This document shows positions 16,935 through 25,306 of a DNA stretch of 64,000 nucleotides, in pieces. A program made the translations under genes and the position numbers. Each line of letters starts with the position of its first letter. The first letter of the stretch is position 1. The stretch is from Paraburkholderia tropica. Lineage in GTDB: Bacteria; Pseudomonadota; Gammaproteobacteria; Burkholderiales; Burkholderiaceae. Under the pieces are notes generated by a model. That model saw only the letters and a list, made by a program, of their open reading frames with translations. It had not been told where the DNA came from and ran no database searches. The DNA is taken from assembly GCF_900109265.1 (NCBI RefSeq), contig NZ_FNZM01000001.1:62001-126000 (forward strand), given 5' to 3'.

Positions 16935-17980
16935 GATGCGACCTGCGTCGGCAGCGGCGCACGCGCGTCGATAAGCCCCTCGTCGCGCAACGCAAGCCAA
17001 AGCTCGCGCGGCAGCGACGTCTCGAACGACGCGACGTTCTCCTGCAATTCCGCCGCGCTGCGCGCGCCCGTGAGCACCGTCGCCACGGCCGGATGCGCAT
17101 ACGGAAACTGCAAGGCCGCCGCCGCGAGCGGCGCGCCAAACGAGCCGCACACCGCTTCGAGCCGCGCCACGCGCTCCACCACTTCGGCCGGCGCGTCGCC
17201 GTAATTGAACTTGCGATCGCCGGCCACGCCGCGCGCGAGAATGCCCGAATTGAACGCGCCGCCGAGCAGAATGCTCACGCCGCGCTCGACGCACGCGGGC
17301 AGCAGATCGTCGAGCGGTTGCTGTTCGAGCAGCGTGTAGCGGCCCGCGAGCAGCGCGCAATCGATATCGAATTCGCGCATCGCGTCGAGGATCACCTCGC
17401 GCTCGTTTACGCCGAAACCGATCGCCTTCACCGCGCCCGACGCGCGCAATTCGTCGAGCGCGCGAAAGCCGCCGCCCTCGCTCAGTTGCCGCCAGTAATG
17501 CGCGTTGCGCTCGCCGTGCGTGAAGCGGCCAATGTCGTGCACGAGCAGCATGTCGATATCGACGATGCCCAGACGCATCTGGCTATCTTCGAACGAACGC
17601 AGAATGCCGTCGCGCGTGTAGTCGTAAATCGCCTCGAACGGCAGCGGATTCTGCCAGCCTTCGCTGCCGTCATACGCGTGCGTGCGCGGCACGAAACGGC
17701 GCCCGACCTTGGTCGACAGCACGTAGGCCTCGCGCGGATAACGGCGCAGCGCGTCGCCGAGTCGATGCTCCGCCTTCGTATGGCCGTAGTGCGGCGCGGT
17801 GTCGAAGTAGCGCACGCCCGCGCTCCACGCGGCGTCGACGGTTGCGCGCGCCTCGTCTTCGCTGAGATCGCGATACAGGCCGCCGAGCGGCGCGGTGCCC
17901 AGACCCAGCGCGCTCACTTCGAGCGTCGTGCGCCCGATGCGCCGACGCTGCGTCACCTGCGGATGAAATGCCTGCGTCAT
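16931..17980 (-). CDS. Aldo/keto reductase, probable L-fucose (D-threo-aldose) 1-dehydrogenase
   Basis: A 349-aa AKR-fold enzyme expected to oxidise L-fucose at C1 to the lactone. Motifs are ALGLGTAPLGGLYRDLSEDE, the Asp/Tyr pair in YFDTAPHYGHTKAEHRLGDA, the catalytic Lys in VLSTKVGR, the His in DMLLVHDIGRFTHG, and GAFNSGILARG. The extended family form with HDIGRFTHG is typical of D-threo-aldose dehydrogenases. It couples by ATGA overlap to the lactonase. The sugar could also be L-galactose or D-arabinose, which share stereochemistry. Confidence 0.86.
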   Translation of the reverse strand: MTQAFHPQVTQRRRIGRTTLEVSALGLGTAPLGGLYRDLSEDEARATVDAAWSAGVRYFDTAPHYGHTKAEHRLGDALRRYPREAYVLSTKVGRRFVPRTHAYDGSEGWQNPLPFEAIYDYTRDGILRSFEDSQMRLGIVDIDMLLVHDIGRFTHGERNAHYWRQLSEGGGFRALDELRASGAVKAIGFGVNEREVILDAMREFDIDCALLAGRYTLLEQQPLDDLLPACVERGVSILLGGAFNSGILARGVAGDRKFNYGDAPAEVVERVARLEAVCGSFGAPLAAAALQFPYAHPAVATVLTGARSAAELQENVASFETSLPRELWLALRDEGLIDARAPLPTQVAS

Positions 17981-18046
17981 GCGGCTCGTCTCCAGAAGTC
18001 GCCGATCAATGCCCTGTTCGATTCGAAACGCGATTCAAATCCCGCT

Positions 18047-19393
18047 TCAATGCTCGACCGCCACATGCACCGGCACGCGCGCATTCGCGGGCAGACACGC
18101 GGGGCCGACCGGCTCGAAGGTCTTGTACGTGAGAATGAATTCCTGATGCCCGAGCGATTCCGACTTCGAACGCGCGCCCTGCGCCACCGCGAGCGTGACG
18201 TCGAACACTTCGCGGCCCACCTCGTCGAGCGTCGCGCGGCCTTCGAGAATGCGGCCCGCGTCGATATCCATGTCGCCCGCGAGATTGCGATACGTGAGCG
18301 GATTCGCGCATACCTTGATGACGGGCGACAGCGCCGATCCCACCACCGAACCGCGCCCCGTCGTGAACAGAATCACGTGCGCGCCGCAGGCGATCAGTTC
18401 GGCGATCTCCGCGTTGTCGCTGATATTCGGGAATCCGAAACGTGGTTCGCCGTCGGGCACCACGTCGAGCAGATACAGGCCGCCCGTGGGCGGCACGTCG
18501 CCCGGCTTCACGATGCCGACAATCGGCGACGCGCCGCTTTTGGCATACGCGCCCAGCGACTTTTCCTCTTGCGTGGTCAGCCCGCCATCCGCGTTGCCGA
18601 CCGCGAACGAACCGTGCCCGAGAATCGAGTAATAGCGCGCCGCCTTCGCCACGCATTCGACGATGGCATCGCCGAGTTCGGGCCGCGCCGCGCGGCTTTT
18701 CATGTGATATTCGCAGCCCACCAGCTCGCCGGTTTCCTCGAAGATGCACGCCGACCCCGCCTCGATCAGATGATCGAACGCGCGCCCCACGGCTGGATTC
18801 GCCGTGATGCCGCTCGTGCCGTCCGAGCCGCCGCAGATCGTGCCGACCACGAGTTCGTCGAGCCGCATCGGCACCTTCGTTTGCTGCGCGAGTTCTGCAC
18901 GCGCGCCACGCACCCAGTCCACGCCGTATTGAATCGTGCTGCGCGTGCCGCCCTTTTCCTGGATCGTCAGCACTTCGACGGGGCGTCCGCTCGCGCGCAC
19001 CTGCTCGACCAGATAATGCTTGTTCATGCTCTCGCAGCCGAGCGAGACGAACAGCACCGCGCCGACGTTCGGATGCGTGGTGAGGCGCGTCATCATTTTC
19101 TCGGCATAGCTGTTCGGATAGCAGCCCGGAAAGCCGATCAGATGCACGGGCGATTCGTTCGATTCGTGCGATGCTTTCGAAGCGCGCGAAACGTCTGCAT
19201 CGTCGAACGCGTGCGCGTCGTCGTAAAGCGGTTCGCGAAACTGCGCGACGATCTCGCGCGCCACGTGATGCGCGCACTCGACCAGATACGCCACGGCGAC
19301 CACGTTGCGAATGCCCTTGCGGCCGTCGCTGCGCGGCCAGCCTTCGAGCATCGGCGCATCGGCGCGCGCGGCTTCGGCGTTGAATGAAGTCAT
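18047..19393 (-). CDS. UxaA-family sugar-acid dehydratase, large subunit
   Basis: A 448-aa protein corresponding to the C-terminal catalytic part of altronate/galactarate dehydratases. Conserved elements include RSDGRKGIRNVVAVAYLVEC, FPGCYPNSYAE, FVSLGCESMNKH, CGGSDGTSGITANPAVGRA, SDNAEIAELIACGAHVILFTTG and RGSVVGSALSPVIKVC. The cysteines probably hold a metal centre. With the small SAF-domain gene just upstream it would form a two-chain dehydratase converting L-fuconate to 2-keto-3-deoxy-L-fuconate. The usual E. coli UxaA is one chain of about 495 aa, so this locus has a split form. Confidence 0.85.
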   Translation of the reverse strand: MTSFNAEAARADAPMLEGWPRSDGRKGIRNVVAVAYLVECAHHVAREIVAQFREPLYDDAHAFDDADVSRASKASHESNESPVHLIGFPGCYPNSYAEKMMTRLTTHPNVGAVLFVSLGCESMNKHYLVEQVRASGRPVEVLTIQEKGGTRSTIQYGVDWVRGARAELAQQTKVPMRLDELVVGTICGGSDGTSGITANPAVGRAFDHLIEAGSACIFEETGELVGCEYHMKSRAARPELGDAIVECVAKAARYYSILGHGSFAVGNADGGLTTQEEKSLGAYAKSGASPIVGIVKPGDVPPTGGLYLLDVVPDGEPRFGFPNISDNAEIAELIACGAHVILFTTGRGSVVGSALSPVIKVCANPLTYRNLAGDMDIDAGRILEGRATLDEVGREVFDVTLAVAQGARSKSESLGHQEFILTYKTFEPVGPACLPANARVPVHVAVEH

Positions 19394-19407
19394 GGCAATG
19401 TCCCTTG

Positions 19408-19737
19408 CTAGCGGTGCGGCACGAACTCGTGGCCCGCGTCGTGCGTGTACGTCGGCAGATAATCGCTTTCGAGGTTGTGCGTATGCAGATGCGCGCCGCG
19501 CGCCACGTCCTCCGTCACGTGGCCGATGCGCGCGCCGTAGCGCAGCACTTTTTCGTCCTTCGCGAGCGCGCGCCGCGCGATTTTGTGGCCCAGTTCGATG
19601 GTCTTCGCAAGCGTCACGCGTTCGCCTTCGATCTCCAGCGTCTCGCCCGCCGCGAGACGCGCGGCGGCGATCAGGCAGTTGTCGTCGGGGGCGAGCAGGA
19701 TGAGGCGCGCATCGGTGTGTCCGGAACGGCTGTTCAA
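19408..19737 (-). CDS. UxaA-family dehydratase, small SAF-domain subunit
   Basis: A 109-aa SAF domain corresponding to the N-terminal domain of altronate dehydratase. Typical residues are LLAPDDNCLIAAARLAAGE, LAKTIELGHKIARRAL, KDEKVLRYGARIGHVTEDVA and the closing HLHTHNLES. It lies 14 nt upstream of the large subunit and 15 nt after the permease gene, in the middle of the operon. The partner assignment rests on this adjacency and the split-domain match. Confidence 0.87.
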   Translation of the reverse strand: MNSRSGHTDARLILLAPDDNCLIAAARLAAGETLEIEGERVTLAKTIELGHKIARRALAKDEKVLRYGARIGHVTEDVARGAHLHTHNLESDYLPTYTHDAGHEFVPHR

Positions 19738-19752
19738 GTTCTCTCTCCGCGT

Positions 19753-20793
19753 TCAGTTCTGCGCTTCGCCGCCCGCCAGCCGCGCCACCATCAGCGAGCC
19801 GAGGATGATCGCGCCGTAAATCGCCTGCACCCAGAACGACGGCACCTGCGCGAGCGTCAGCAGGTTCTGCACCACGCCGAGCAGCAGCACGCCCAGCAGC
19901 GCGCCGAACATCGTGCCCTTGCCGCCGTCGAGCGAAATGCCGCCGATCACCGCCGCCGCGAACACCGTGAAGATCATGCCGTTGCCCTGGTTAGCGTTGA
20001 TCGCGCCCACGTAACCGGTCACGATCAGCCCGCCGATCGCCGCGAGGATGCTGCCGAGCACGAACACGCCCCACGTGATGCGCTCGACGCGAATGCCCGC
20101 CGCGCGCGCCGCGTCGGGATTGCCGCCGATCGCGTAGAGCGCGCGGCCCACGCGGTGATAGCGCAGCATGAAAGCCGCGACCGCGAACGCCGCCGCCGCG
20201 AGCCACACGGAAAGCGGCAGACCGAGCACGATGGTGGTGGCGAGCGCGAAGAACGACGGCGGCATGTCGAACAGCGTGCCGCCCTTGGTCGCGCCCACCA
20301 GCATGCCGCGCAGCACGATCAGCATCGCGAGCGTGACGATGAACGCGTTCAGGCGCAGCCGCACGACCAGAAAGCCGTTGACGAAGCCGATCAGCGCGCC
20401 CACCGCGACGATCGCGATCAGGCCTGCAAACGCGGGCCATTGCAGGCCGAATCCCGCCGACGCCGCCGGCATCACGAGCATCGCGCCGATGGCAGGCGCG
20501 ATGCCCACGGTCGATTCGAGCGAGAGATCGAACTTGCCGGTCAGCACGATCAGCGACTCGGCGAGCACGACGAGCGCGAGCGCCGCCGACGCGCCCAGCA
20601 CGCTGATGAGATTCGCCTTCGTCAGAAAACTCGGGCTCACGAAACCGCCGATCACGAGCAGCAATACCAGCGCCGGCAGCAGCGCGAGGTCGCGCAGACG
20701 CGCGAACTCGATACGCGGACGCGCGCGTTTGCCGGTGGCGGCGAGGTCGCCTTGCGCGGCCGCGAACGCGGGCGTCGAAACACTATTCTTCAT
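19753..20793 (-). CDS. Sugar ABC transporter permease (RbsC type)
   Basis: A 346-aa inner-membrane protein with about 8-10 hydrophobic helices from residue 35 on (LALLPALVLLLVIGGFVSPS...). RbsC-type features are SFLTKANLISVLGASAALAL, VLTGKFDLSLESTVGIAPA, LNAFIVTLAMLIVLRGML, AIGGNPDAARAAGIRVERI, and GISLDGGKGTMFGALLGVLL. The ATG at 20793 overlaps the end of the ATPase gene by 11 bp; the ORF extends 9 codons further. It carries the operon's sugar, inferred to be L-fucose. Confidence 0.9.
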   Translation of the reverse strand: MKNSVSTPAFAAAQGDLAATGKRARPRIEFARLRDLALLPALVLLLVIGGFVSPSFLTKANLISVLGASAALALVVLAESLIVLTGKFDLSLESTVGIAPAIGAMLVMPAASAGFGLQWPAFAGLIAIVAVGALIGFVNGFLVVRLRLNAFIVTLAMLIVLRGMLVGATKGGTLFDMPPSFFALATTIVLGLPLSVWLAAAAFAVAAFMLRYHRVGRALYAIGGNPDAARAAGIRVERITWGVFVLGSILAAIGGLIVTGYVGAINANQGNGMIFTVFAAAVIGGISLDGGKGTMFGALLGVLLLGVVQNLLTLAQVPSFWVQAIYGAIILGSLMVARLAGGEAQN

Positions 20794-22381
20794 GGAGATC
20801 GACTCCTTCGACCGATGCAATCAGTTCATGGTCCTGCCAGCCCGCCGCGAATTCCTGCACCACGTTGCCGCGAAACATCACGAGCACGCGGTCGCAGGTG
20901 CGCAGATCGTCGAGTTCGCTCGACACCACGAGCACAGCCTTGCCTTCGTCGCGCACGCGGTCGACGACCGAGAGCAGCGCCTCTTTCGATTTCACGTCCA
21001 CGCCCGCGGTGGGATCGATCAGCACGAGCACATCGGGATTGCTCGCCAATGCGCGCGCCATCACGACCTTCTGCTGATTGCCGCCCGATAGCCCCGACAC
21101 CACGTGATCCGGTCCCTGCGCGACGATGCCGAGCGCCTCGATCATGCGTCGGCCGACCTGCTGCTTCTTCGCGGGCGGCGCAAAACCGAGACGGCCGAGC
21201 AGGCCCGCGATCGTCATCGACGCGTTCTCGGCCACCGACTGCGTGAGCACGAGTCCTTCGTGATGGCGATCCTTCGGCACGCAGCCCACGCCGCTCGCGA
21301 GCGCGTGCGGCACGTCGCCGGGCTTGAGCGCCGCGCCGTTCACGCGGATCTCGCCCGACTGCTGCGCCGTGAGCCCGGCAATCGCCTCGCCCACGCTCGT
21401 GCGTCCGCTGCTGGTCGCGCCCGTGAGGCCCACGACTTCGCCGCGCCTCACCTGCAACGAAACATTCGCGTAGTCGGCGCCCGTGATGTTGCGCACGTCG
21501 AGCGCAAGCGCGGCGTCGGCGGGCAATGCGGCGCGGGCCGCGGCATCGGCGACGTTGAGGCCGCCGCGTTCGCCCGTCATCGCTTCGATCAGGCGTTCGC
21601 GCGGCAACTCGGCAACCGGCGCGCTCACGATATGGCGCGCGTCGCGCAGCACCGTCACGGCCTGGCAAATCTCGTACACCTCCTGCAAATGGTGCGAGAT
21701 GAACAGGAACGTCACGCCTTCGCGCTGCAATTCGTCGATGCGGCGAAAGAGCCGTTTGATCTCTTCGCCGTCGAGCTGCGCGGTGGGTTCGTCGAGGATG
21801 ATGAAACGCGCGCCGTACGACAGCGCCCGCGCAATCTCCACAAGCTGGCGCGCCTCAACCGTGAGGTCGCCCGCCCGCGCGTCCTCGCGCACATCGATGC
21901 GCCAGTGGTCGAGCAGCGCGCGCGCGTCGCGGCGCATGCTCGTCCAGTCGATCACGCCGCGCTTCACCGGCTGACGGTTGATGAAAAGATTCTCCGCGAC
22001 CGTGAGATCGCGGATGATCGTCGAGTGCTGATAGACGCAGGCCACGCGCTCGCGCCACGCATCGCGCTCGGCAATGGGCGGCGCGGGCTCGCCGTTGAAA
22101 TACACCGCGCCTTCGTCGGGCTTGCGCAGTCCCGTGAGGATCGACACGAGCGTGGACTTGCCCGCGCCGTTGCGCCCCACGAGCGCGTGCGATTCGCCCG
22201 CCGTCACGCACAGGCTCACGTTCGCGAGCGCCGCCGTGGAGCCGAAGCGTTTGGTCACGCCGCTCGCTTCGACCACGGGCGGCTGCGAGCGCGCCGCGCG
22301 CTCGCGTGACAGCGTCATCGTCTGCGCAGGCGGCGCGGTGTCAAGCCGATCGCGGGTTCGATCGCTCATTTGACGGCTCAT
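20783..22381 (-). CDS. Sugar ABC transporter ATP-binding protein (RbsA/XylG type)
   Basis: A 532-aa protein with two nucleotide-binding domains. The first has Walker A GRNGAGKST, signature region LTVEARQLVEIARAL and Walker B FIILDEPTAQLD. The second has the altered Walker A GATSSGRTS, signature LSGGNQQKVVMARAL and VLVLIDPTAGVDVKSK. Loss of the Lys in the second site is usual for this family. An extra 20-35 residues before the first domain look disordered. The start at 22381 overlaps the binding-protein stop (ATGA). It energises uptake of the operon sugar. Confidence 0.93.
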   Translation of the reverse strand: MSRQMSDRTRDRLDTAPPAQTMTLSRERAARSQPPVVEASGVTKRFGSTAALANVSLCVTAGESHALVGRNGAGKSTLVSILTGLRKPDEGAVYFNGEPAPPIAERDAWRERVACVYQHSTIIRDLTVAENLFINRQPVKRGVIDWTSMRRDARALLDHWRIDVREDARAGDLTVEARQLVEIARALSYGARFIILDEPTAQLDGEEIKRLFRRIDELQREGVTFLFISHHLQEVYEICQAVTVLRDARHIVSAPVAELPRERLIEAMTGERGGLNVADAAARAALPADAALALDVRNITGADYANVSLQVRRGEVVGLTGATSSGRTSVGEAIAGLTAQQSGEIRVNGAALKPGDVPHALASGVGCVPKDRHHEGLVLTQSVAENASMTIAGLLGRLGFAPPAKKQQVGRRMIEALGIVAQGPDHVVSGLSGGNQQKVVMARALASNPDVLVLIDPTAGVDVKSKEALLSVVDRVRDEGKAVLVVSSELDDLRTCDRVLVMFRGNVVQEFAAGWQDHELIASVEGVDLHEE

Positions 22382-23457
22382 TTGACTGTATTGCCCCAGA
22401 GGTTCTTGTCGTCGACGTTCTGCTTCGTCACGAGCGGCGCGGGCAACTGGTCTTCGAGCACGCCGGGCTGCAACTGCACGATGTTGCTGTCGTGATCGGT
22501 CTTGCCCGGCTTGAACGTCTTGCCCTCCAGCGCGGCCTTGATGTAATAGAGGCCGTATTTCGCGTAGAGATCGGCGGGCTGCGAAATCGTCGCATCGATC
22601 TCGCCCTTGCGGATCGCTTCGTATTCCTGCGGAATGCCGTCATTCGAGACGATCACGATATGCTTCGCGTCGCCCGCCGGAAACAGCAGTTGCTTGCGGC
22701 GCAGCGTCTGCAGCGTGGGCGAGAGATAGACGCCGCCCGCCTGCATGTAGATCGCCTTGACGTCCGGGTTCGCGGTCAGCAGGCTGTCGAGCGCGCTCGC
22801 CGCCACGTCGCCCTTCCAGCCCGCCGGAATCTCCAGCAGCGAGAGCGACGGATACTGCTTCAGGCAGGCGCGGAACGCCTCGGAGCGGTCGCGCCCGTTG
22901 ACGGAAGCCAGATCGCCCATGATCTGCACGACCTTGCCCGACTTCACGTGCTCGCCGATGTACTTGCAGGCTTTTTCGCCGTAAGCGTGATTGTCGGCGC
23001 GCACGACCATCGCCACGTTGCCCTGGGTGGGCGCGACGTCCACGGCCACGACCTTCACGTTCTTCTGCGCGGCGTTGTCGAGTGCGCGGCTGATGGCGGC
23101 CGAATCGATCGGCCCGACCACGATGCCCTTCGCGCCCAGATTCACCATGTTGTTCATGTCGGTGATCTGCTGCGCGGGGTCGTTGTTCGAGTTGACGGGC
23201 GCGAGAATATCGATGCCCATCTGTTTCGCGTACACGCCGAGGTAGTTGTTGTACGACTGCCAGAACGGCGACGTGAGCAGCGGCAGGCCGAGGCCGACCT
23301 TGCCCGCGTCCGCGGCCTGCGCCATGCCCGACACGCCGAACGCGGCCGCGCAGACGGCCGCCGCGCCCAGGGTCTTCGCGGCGAGGCGCAGCGACGCGCG
23401 CGCCTTGCGCGTTTGAATCAAGCGGCGGGCCGCGTGCGGCCCGGTTGCGAACGCCAT
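22378..23457 (-). CDS. Sugar ABC transporter periplasmic binding protein
   Basis: A 359-aa class B (RbsB-like) solute-binding protein. The N-terminus has an unusually long basic region, then a signal segment (LGAAAVCAAAFGVSGMAQAA) with probable cleavage after AQA. Mature domain motifs are GLGLPLLTSPFWQSYNNYLG, DPAQQITDMNNMVNLGAKGI, VVGPIDSAAISRALDNA, IMGDLASVNGRDRSEAFRAC and VSNDGIPQEYEAIRKGEID. It is the first gene of the nine-gene operon, divergent from the IclR regulator. The ATG at 23457 was chosen because it starts the signal region; the ORF runs further upstream as noise. Confidence 0.92.
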   Translation of the reverse strand: MAFATGPHAARRLIQTRKARASLRLAAKTLGAAAVCAAAFGVSGMAQAADAGKVGLGLPLLTSPFWQSYNNYLGVYAKQMGIDILAPVNSNNDPAQQITDMNNMVNLGAKGIVVGPIDSAAISRALDNAAQKNVKVVAVDVAPTQGNVAMVVRADNHAYGEKACKYIGEHVKSGKVVQIMGDLASVNGRDRSEAFRACLKQYPSLSLLEIPAGWKGDVAASALDSLLTANPDVKAIYMQAGGVYLSPTLQTLRRKQLLFPAGDAKHIVIVSNDGIPQEYEAIRKGEIDATISQPADLYAKYGLYYIKAALEGKTFKPGKTDHDSNIVQLQPGVLEDQLPAPLVTKQNVDDKNLWGNTVK

Positions 23458-23786
23458 GTCAGTCTCCAAAGTTGTCGTTGTTGAACCATCATGTGCGCGA
23501 CGCGTCCGCCTGAAAAAGCGACACGCGCCCGCGGCGCTGCGACTGCCTTTCCCAACCCTTCCCGTTGCCTTTTTCCTTCCCGACGCCACTGGCACATATT
23601 CACCAGTGAACCTATTATTCATATACGCACGATCCAAGGTCAAGGAATGTGCAGTGCAGCAAGGCTCCGGAATTTCCCTGGGCACGTCAGGGTTTTGTCG
23701 CTGTTTGTGTCGGCAAGGCGCTTTGAAATAATCGCGGGAGGCGCGCTGCGCAAGGTGGCGGCGCGCAGGCAAGGAACAAGGACACG
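23458..23786. promoter_or_regulatory. Divergent control region between sugar operon and IclR regulator
   Basis: This 329-bp stretch is less GC-rich around 23590-23640. It contains a dyad TTCAC-CA-GTGAA (23599-23610), which could bind the divergent IclR protein. On the minus strand TTGACC and an A/T-rich hexamer near GAATAA could form a promoter just upstream of the dyad, but the match is weak. No gene is seen here. Confidence 0.4.
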
Positions 23787-24653
23787 ATGAAAGCGAACGC
23801 ACGTACGCGGCGGCCGGCGGCGCCGCCCGAAGCCATCGAAGCGGAGATCGGCGATCTGCACGACGAAAAGCACGACGAGAAAGACGACGGCGACCGCTAC
23901 CGCGCGCCCGCGCTCGACAAAGGTCTCGACATCCTCGAACTGCTCGCCGAGCAGCGCGGCGGCCTCACGCGCGCCGAGATCACGAAGGCGCTCGGGCGCA
24001 ACGCGAGCGAGATCTACCGCATGCTCGAACGGCTCGTCGCGCGCCAGTACGTGATGCGTTCGGAGGCCGGCGACCGCTACGCGCTGAGCCTCAAGCTGTT
24101 CGCGCTCGCGCATCGTCATCCGCCGATGGAGCGTCTGATCGCCGAGGCGCTGCCGCTCATGCAGCGCTACGCGAACGACGCCGAGCAGTCCTGCCATCTC
24201 TCCGTCTACGACCGCGGCAATCTGCTCGTGATCGCGCAGGTGGACGGGCCGGGCACGTGGGGCATCGCGGTGCGCCTGGGTTCGCGCGTGGGTCTCGTCG
24301 ATACGAGTTCGGGGCGCACCATGCTCGCGTTCCAGTCGCCGGAGCAGCGCGCGCACATGCTCGCGGAACACACCAAGGTGAAGGGCGAGATCGCCATCGA
24401 TCACGCGGCGCTGGAAAGCGCATGCGAGCAGATTCGCGCGGCGGGCGTCTCGCGCACGGACAGCCAGCAGATCTTCGGCGTGACCGACGTGACGTTCCCG
24501 GTGCTCGGACCGTCGGGTCAGGCGATCGCGGCGCTGACCTGCCCGTTTCTCAAACGTATCGACGACTACGTCGCGCCCTCGCTCGACGAAGCCACGCAGA
24601 TGCTCGGCGCGACCGTGCAGGCGCTGTCGATGTTCCGCGAAGGCAATGCTTAG
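23787..24653 (+). CDS. IclR family transcriptional regulator of the sugar operon
   Basis: A 288-aa regulator. After a charged, disordered 35-residue N-terminus, the winged helix occupies about 38-100 (ALDKGLDILELLAEQRGGLT, EITKALGRNASEIYRMLERL). The IclR ligand-binding domain follows with CHLSVYDRGNLLVIAQVDGP, RLGSRVGLVDTSSGRTMLAF and SRTDSQQIFGVTDVTFPVLG. It is transcribed away from the sugar operon and very likely controls it in response to the sugar or a keto-acid intermediate, which is inference from position. Confidence 0.9.
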   Translation: MKANARTRRPAAPPEAIEAEIGDLHDEKHDEKDDGDRYRAPALDKGLDILELLAEQRGGLTRAEITKALGRNASEIYRMLERLVARQYVMRSEAGDRYALSLKLFALAHRHPPMERLIAEALPLMQRYANDAEQSCHLSVYDRGNLLVIAQVDGPGTWGIAVRLGSRVGLVDTSSGRTMLAFQSPEQRAHMLAEHTKVKGEIAIDHAALESACEQIRAAGVSRTDSQQIFGVTDVTFPVLGPSGQAIAALTCPFLKRIDDYVAPSLDEATQMLGATVQALSMFREGNA

Positions 24654-24810
24654 GAATCCGCTCAATCCGCGCGGTTGCGAAGGCGGCTGCACCGACCGCT
24701 GCAACGCCCGCAGCGACGTCGAGTGAACGCGCTGGCCGCCTCGCGCATCCGGTGCTACGCTCGAAAGCCCTGCGTGCAATGCGCGCCAGTGTTTCAGCGA
24801 GGAGACAACG

Positions 24811-25287
24811 ATGACCGATCTCGTGACATGCGTCTGGTTCGATCAAGGCCAGGCGCGCGAAGCAGCGCAGTTCTACGCCGCCACGTTCCCCGACAGCCAC
24901 GTCGATGCGGGCCATGTCTCGCCGATCCCCGGCATTGGCGTGGGCGCGGAACTGCTGGTGGATTTCACGGTGCTGGGCCGGCGTTTCGTCGGTCTGAACG
25001 GCGGCCCGAACTTCAAGCCGAACGAGGCGGTGAGCTTCATGGTGCTCACCGACAGCCAGGAAGAAACCGATCGCTATTGGAACGCGATCCTCGCGAACGG
25101 CGGACAGGCGTCCGATTGCGGCTGGTGCAAGGACCGCTGGGGCTTTTCGTGGCAGATCACGCCGCGCCGTCTGCTCGAATTCGTCGGCGGCGCCGACCGC
25201 GAAGCCGGACGCCGCGCCATGGAAGCGATGATGACCATGCAGAAGATCGACATCGCCGTTATCGAGCGCGCGGCGGCGAGCGAATAG
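24811..25287 (+). CDS. VOC family protein (PhnB-like)
   Basis: A 158-aa vicinal-oxygen-chelate protein. The start VTCVWFDQGQAREAAQFYAA, the middle GLNGGPNFKPNEAVSFMVLT and the end DRWGFSWQITPRRLLEFVGG match the PhnB-like/3-demethylubiquinone-methyltransferase-domain subgroup, whose true activities are mostly unknown. GAGGAGAC sits 8 nt before the ATG, a strong ribosome site. It stands alone, with a convergent gene 20 bp downstream. Confidence 0.85.
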   Translation: MTDLVTCVWFDQGQAREAAQFYAATFPDSHVDAGHVSPIPGIGVGAELLVDFTVLGRRFVGLNGGPNFKPNEAVSFMVLTDSQEETDRYWNAILANGGQASDCGWCKDRWGFSWQITPRRLLEFVGGADREAGRRAMEAMMTMQKIDIAVIERAAASE

Positions 25288-25306
25288 CGCTTTCAACCGC
25301 AGTTCA

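Noticed and set aside
17093-19387. 764-codon plus-strand ORF
   Set aside because: It is antisense to the aldo/keto reductase and UxaA genes, with low-complexity Arg/Ala/His composition.
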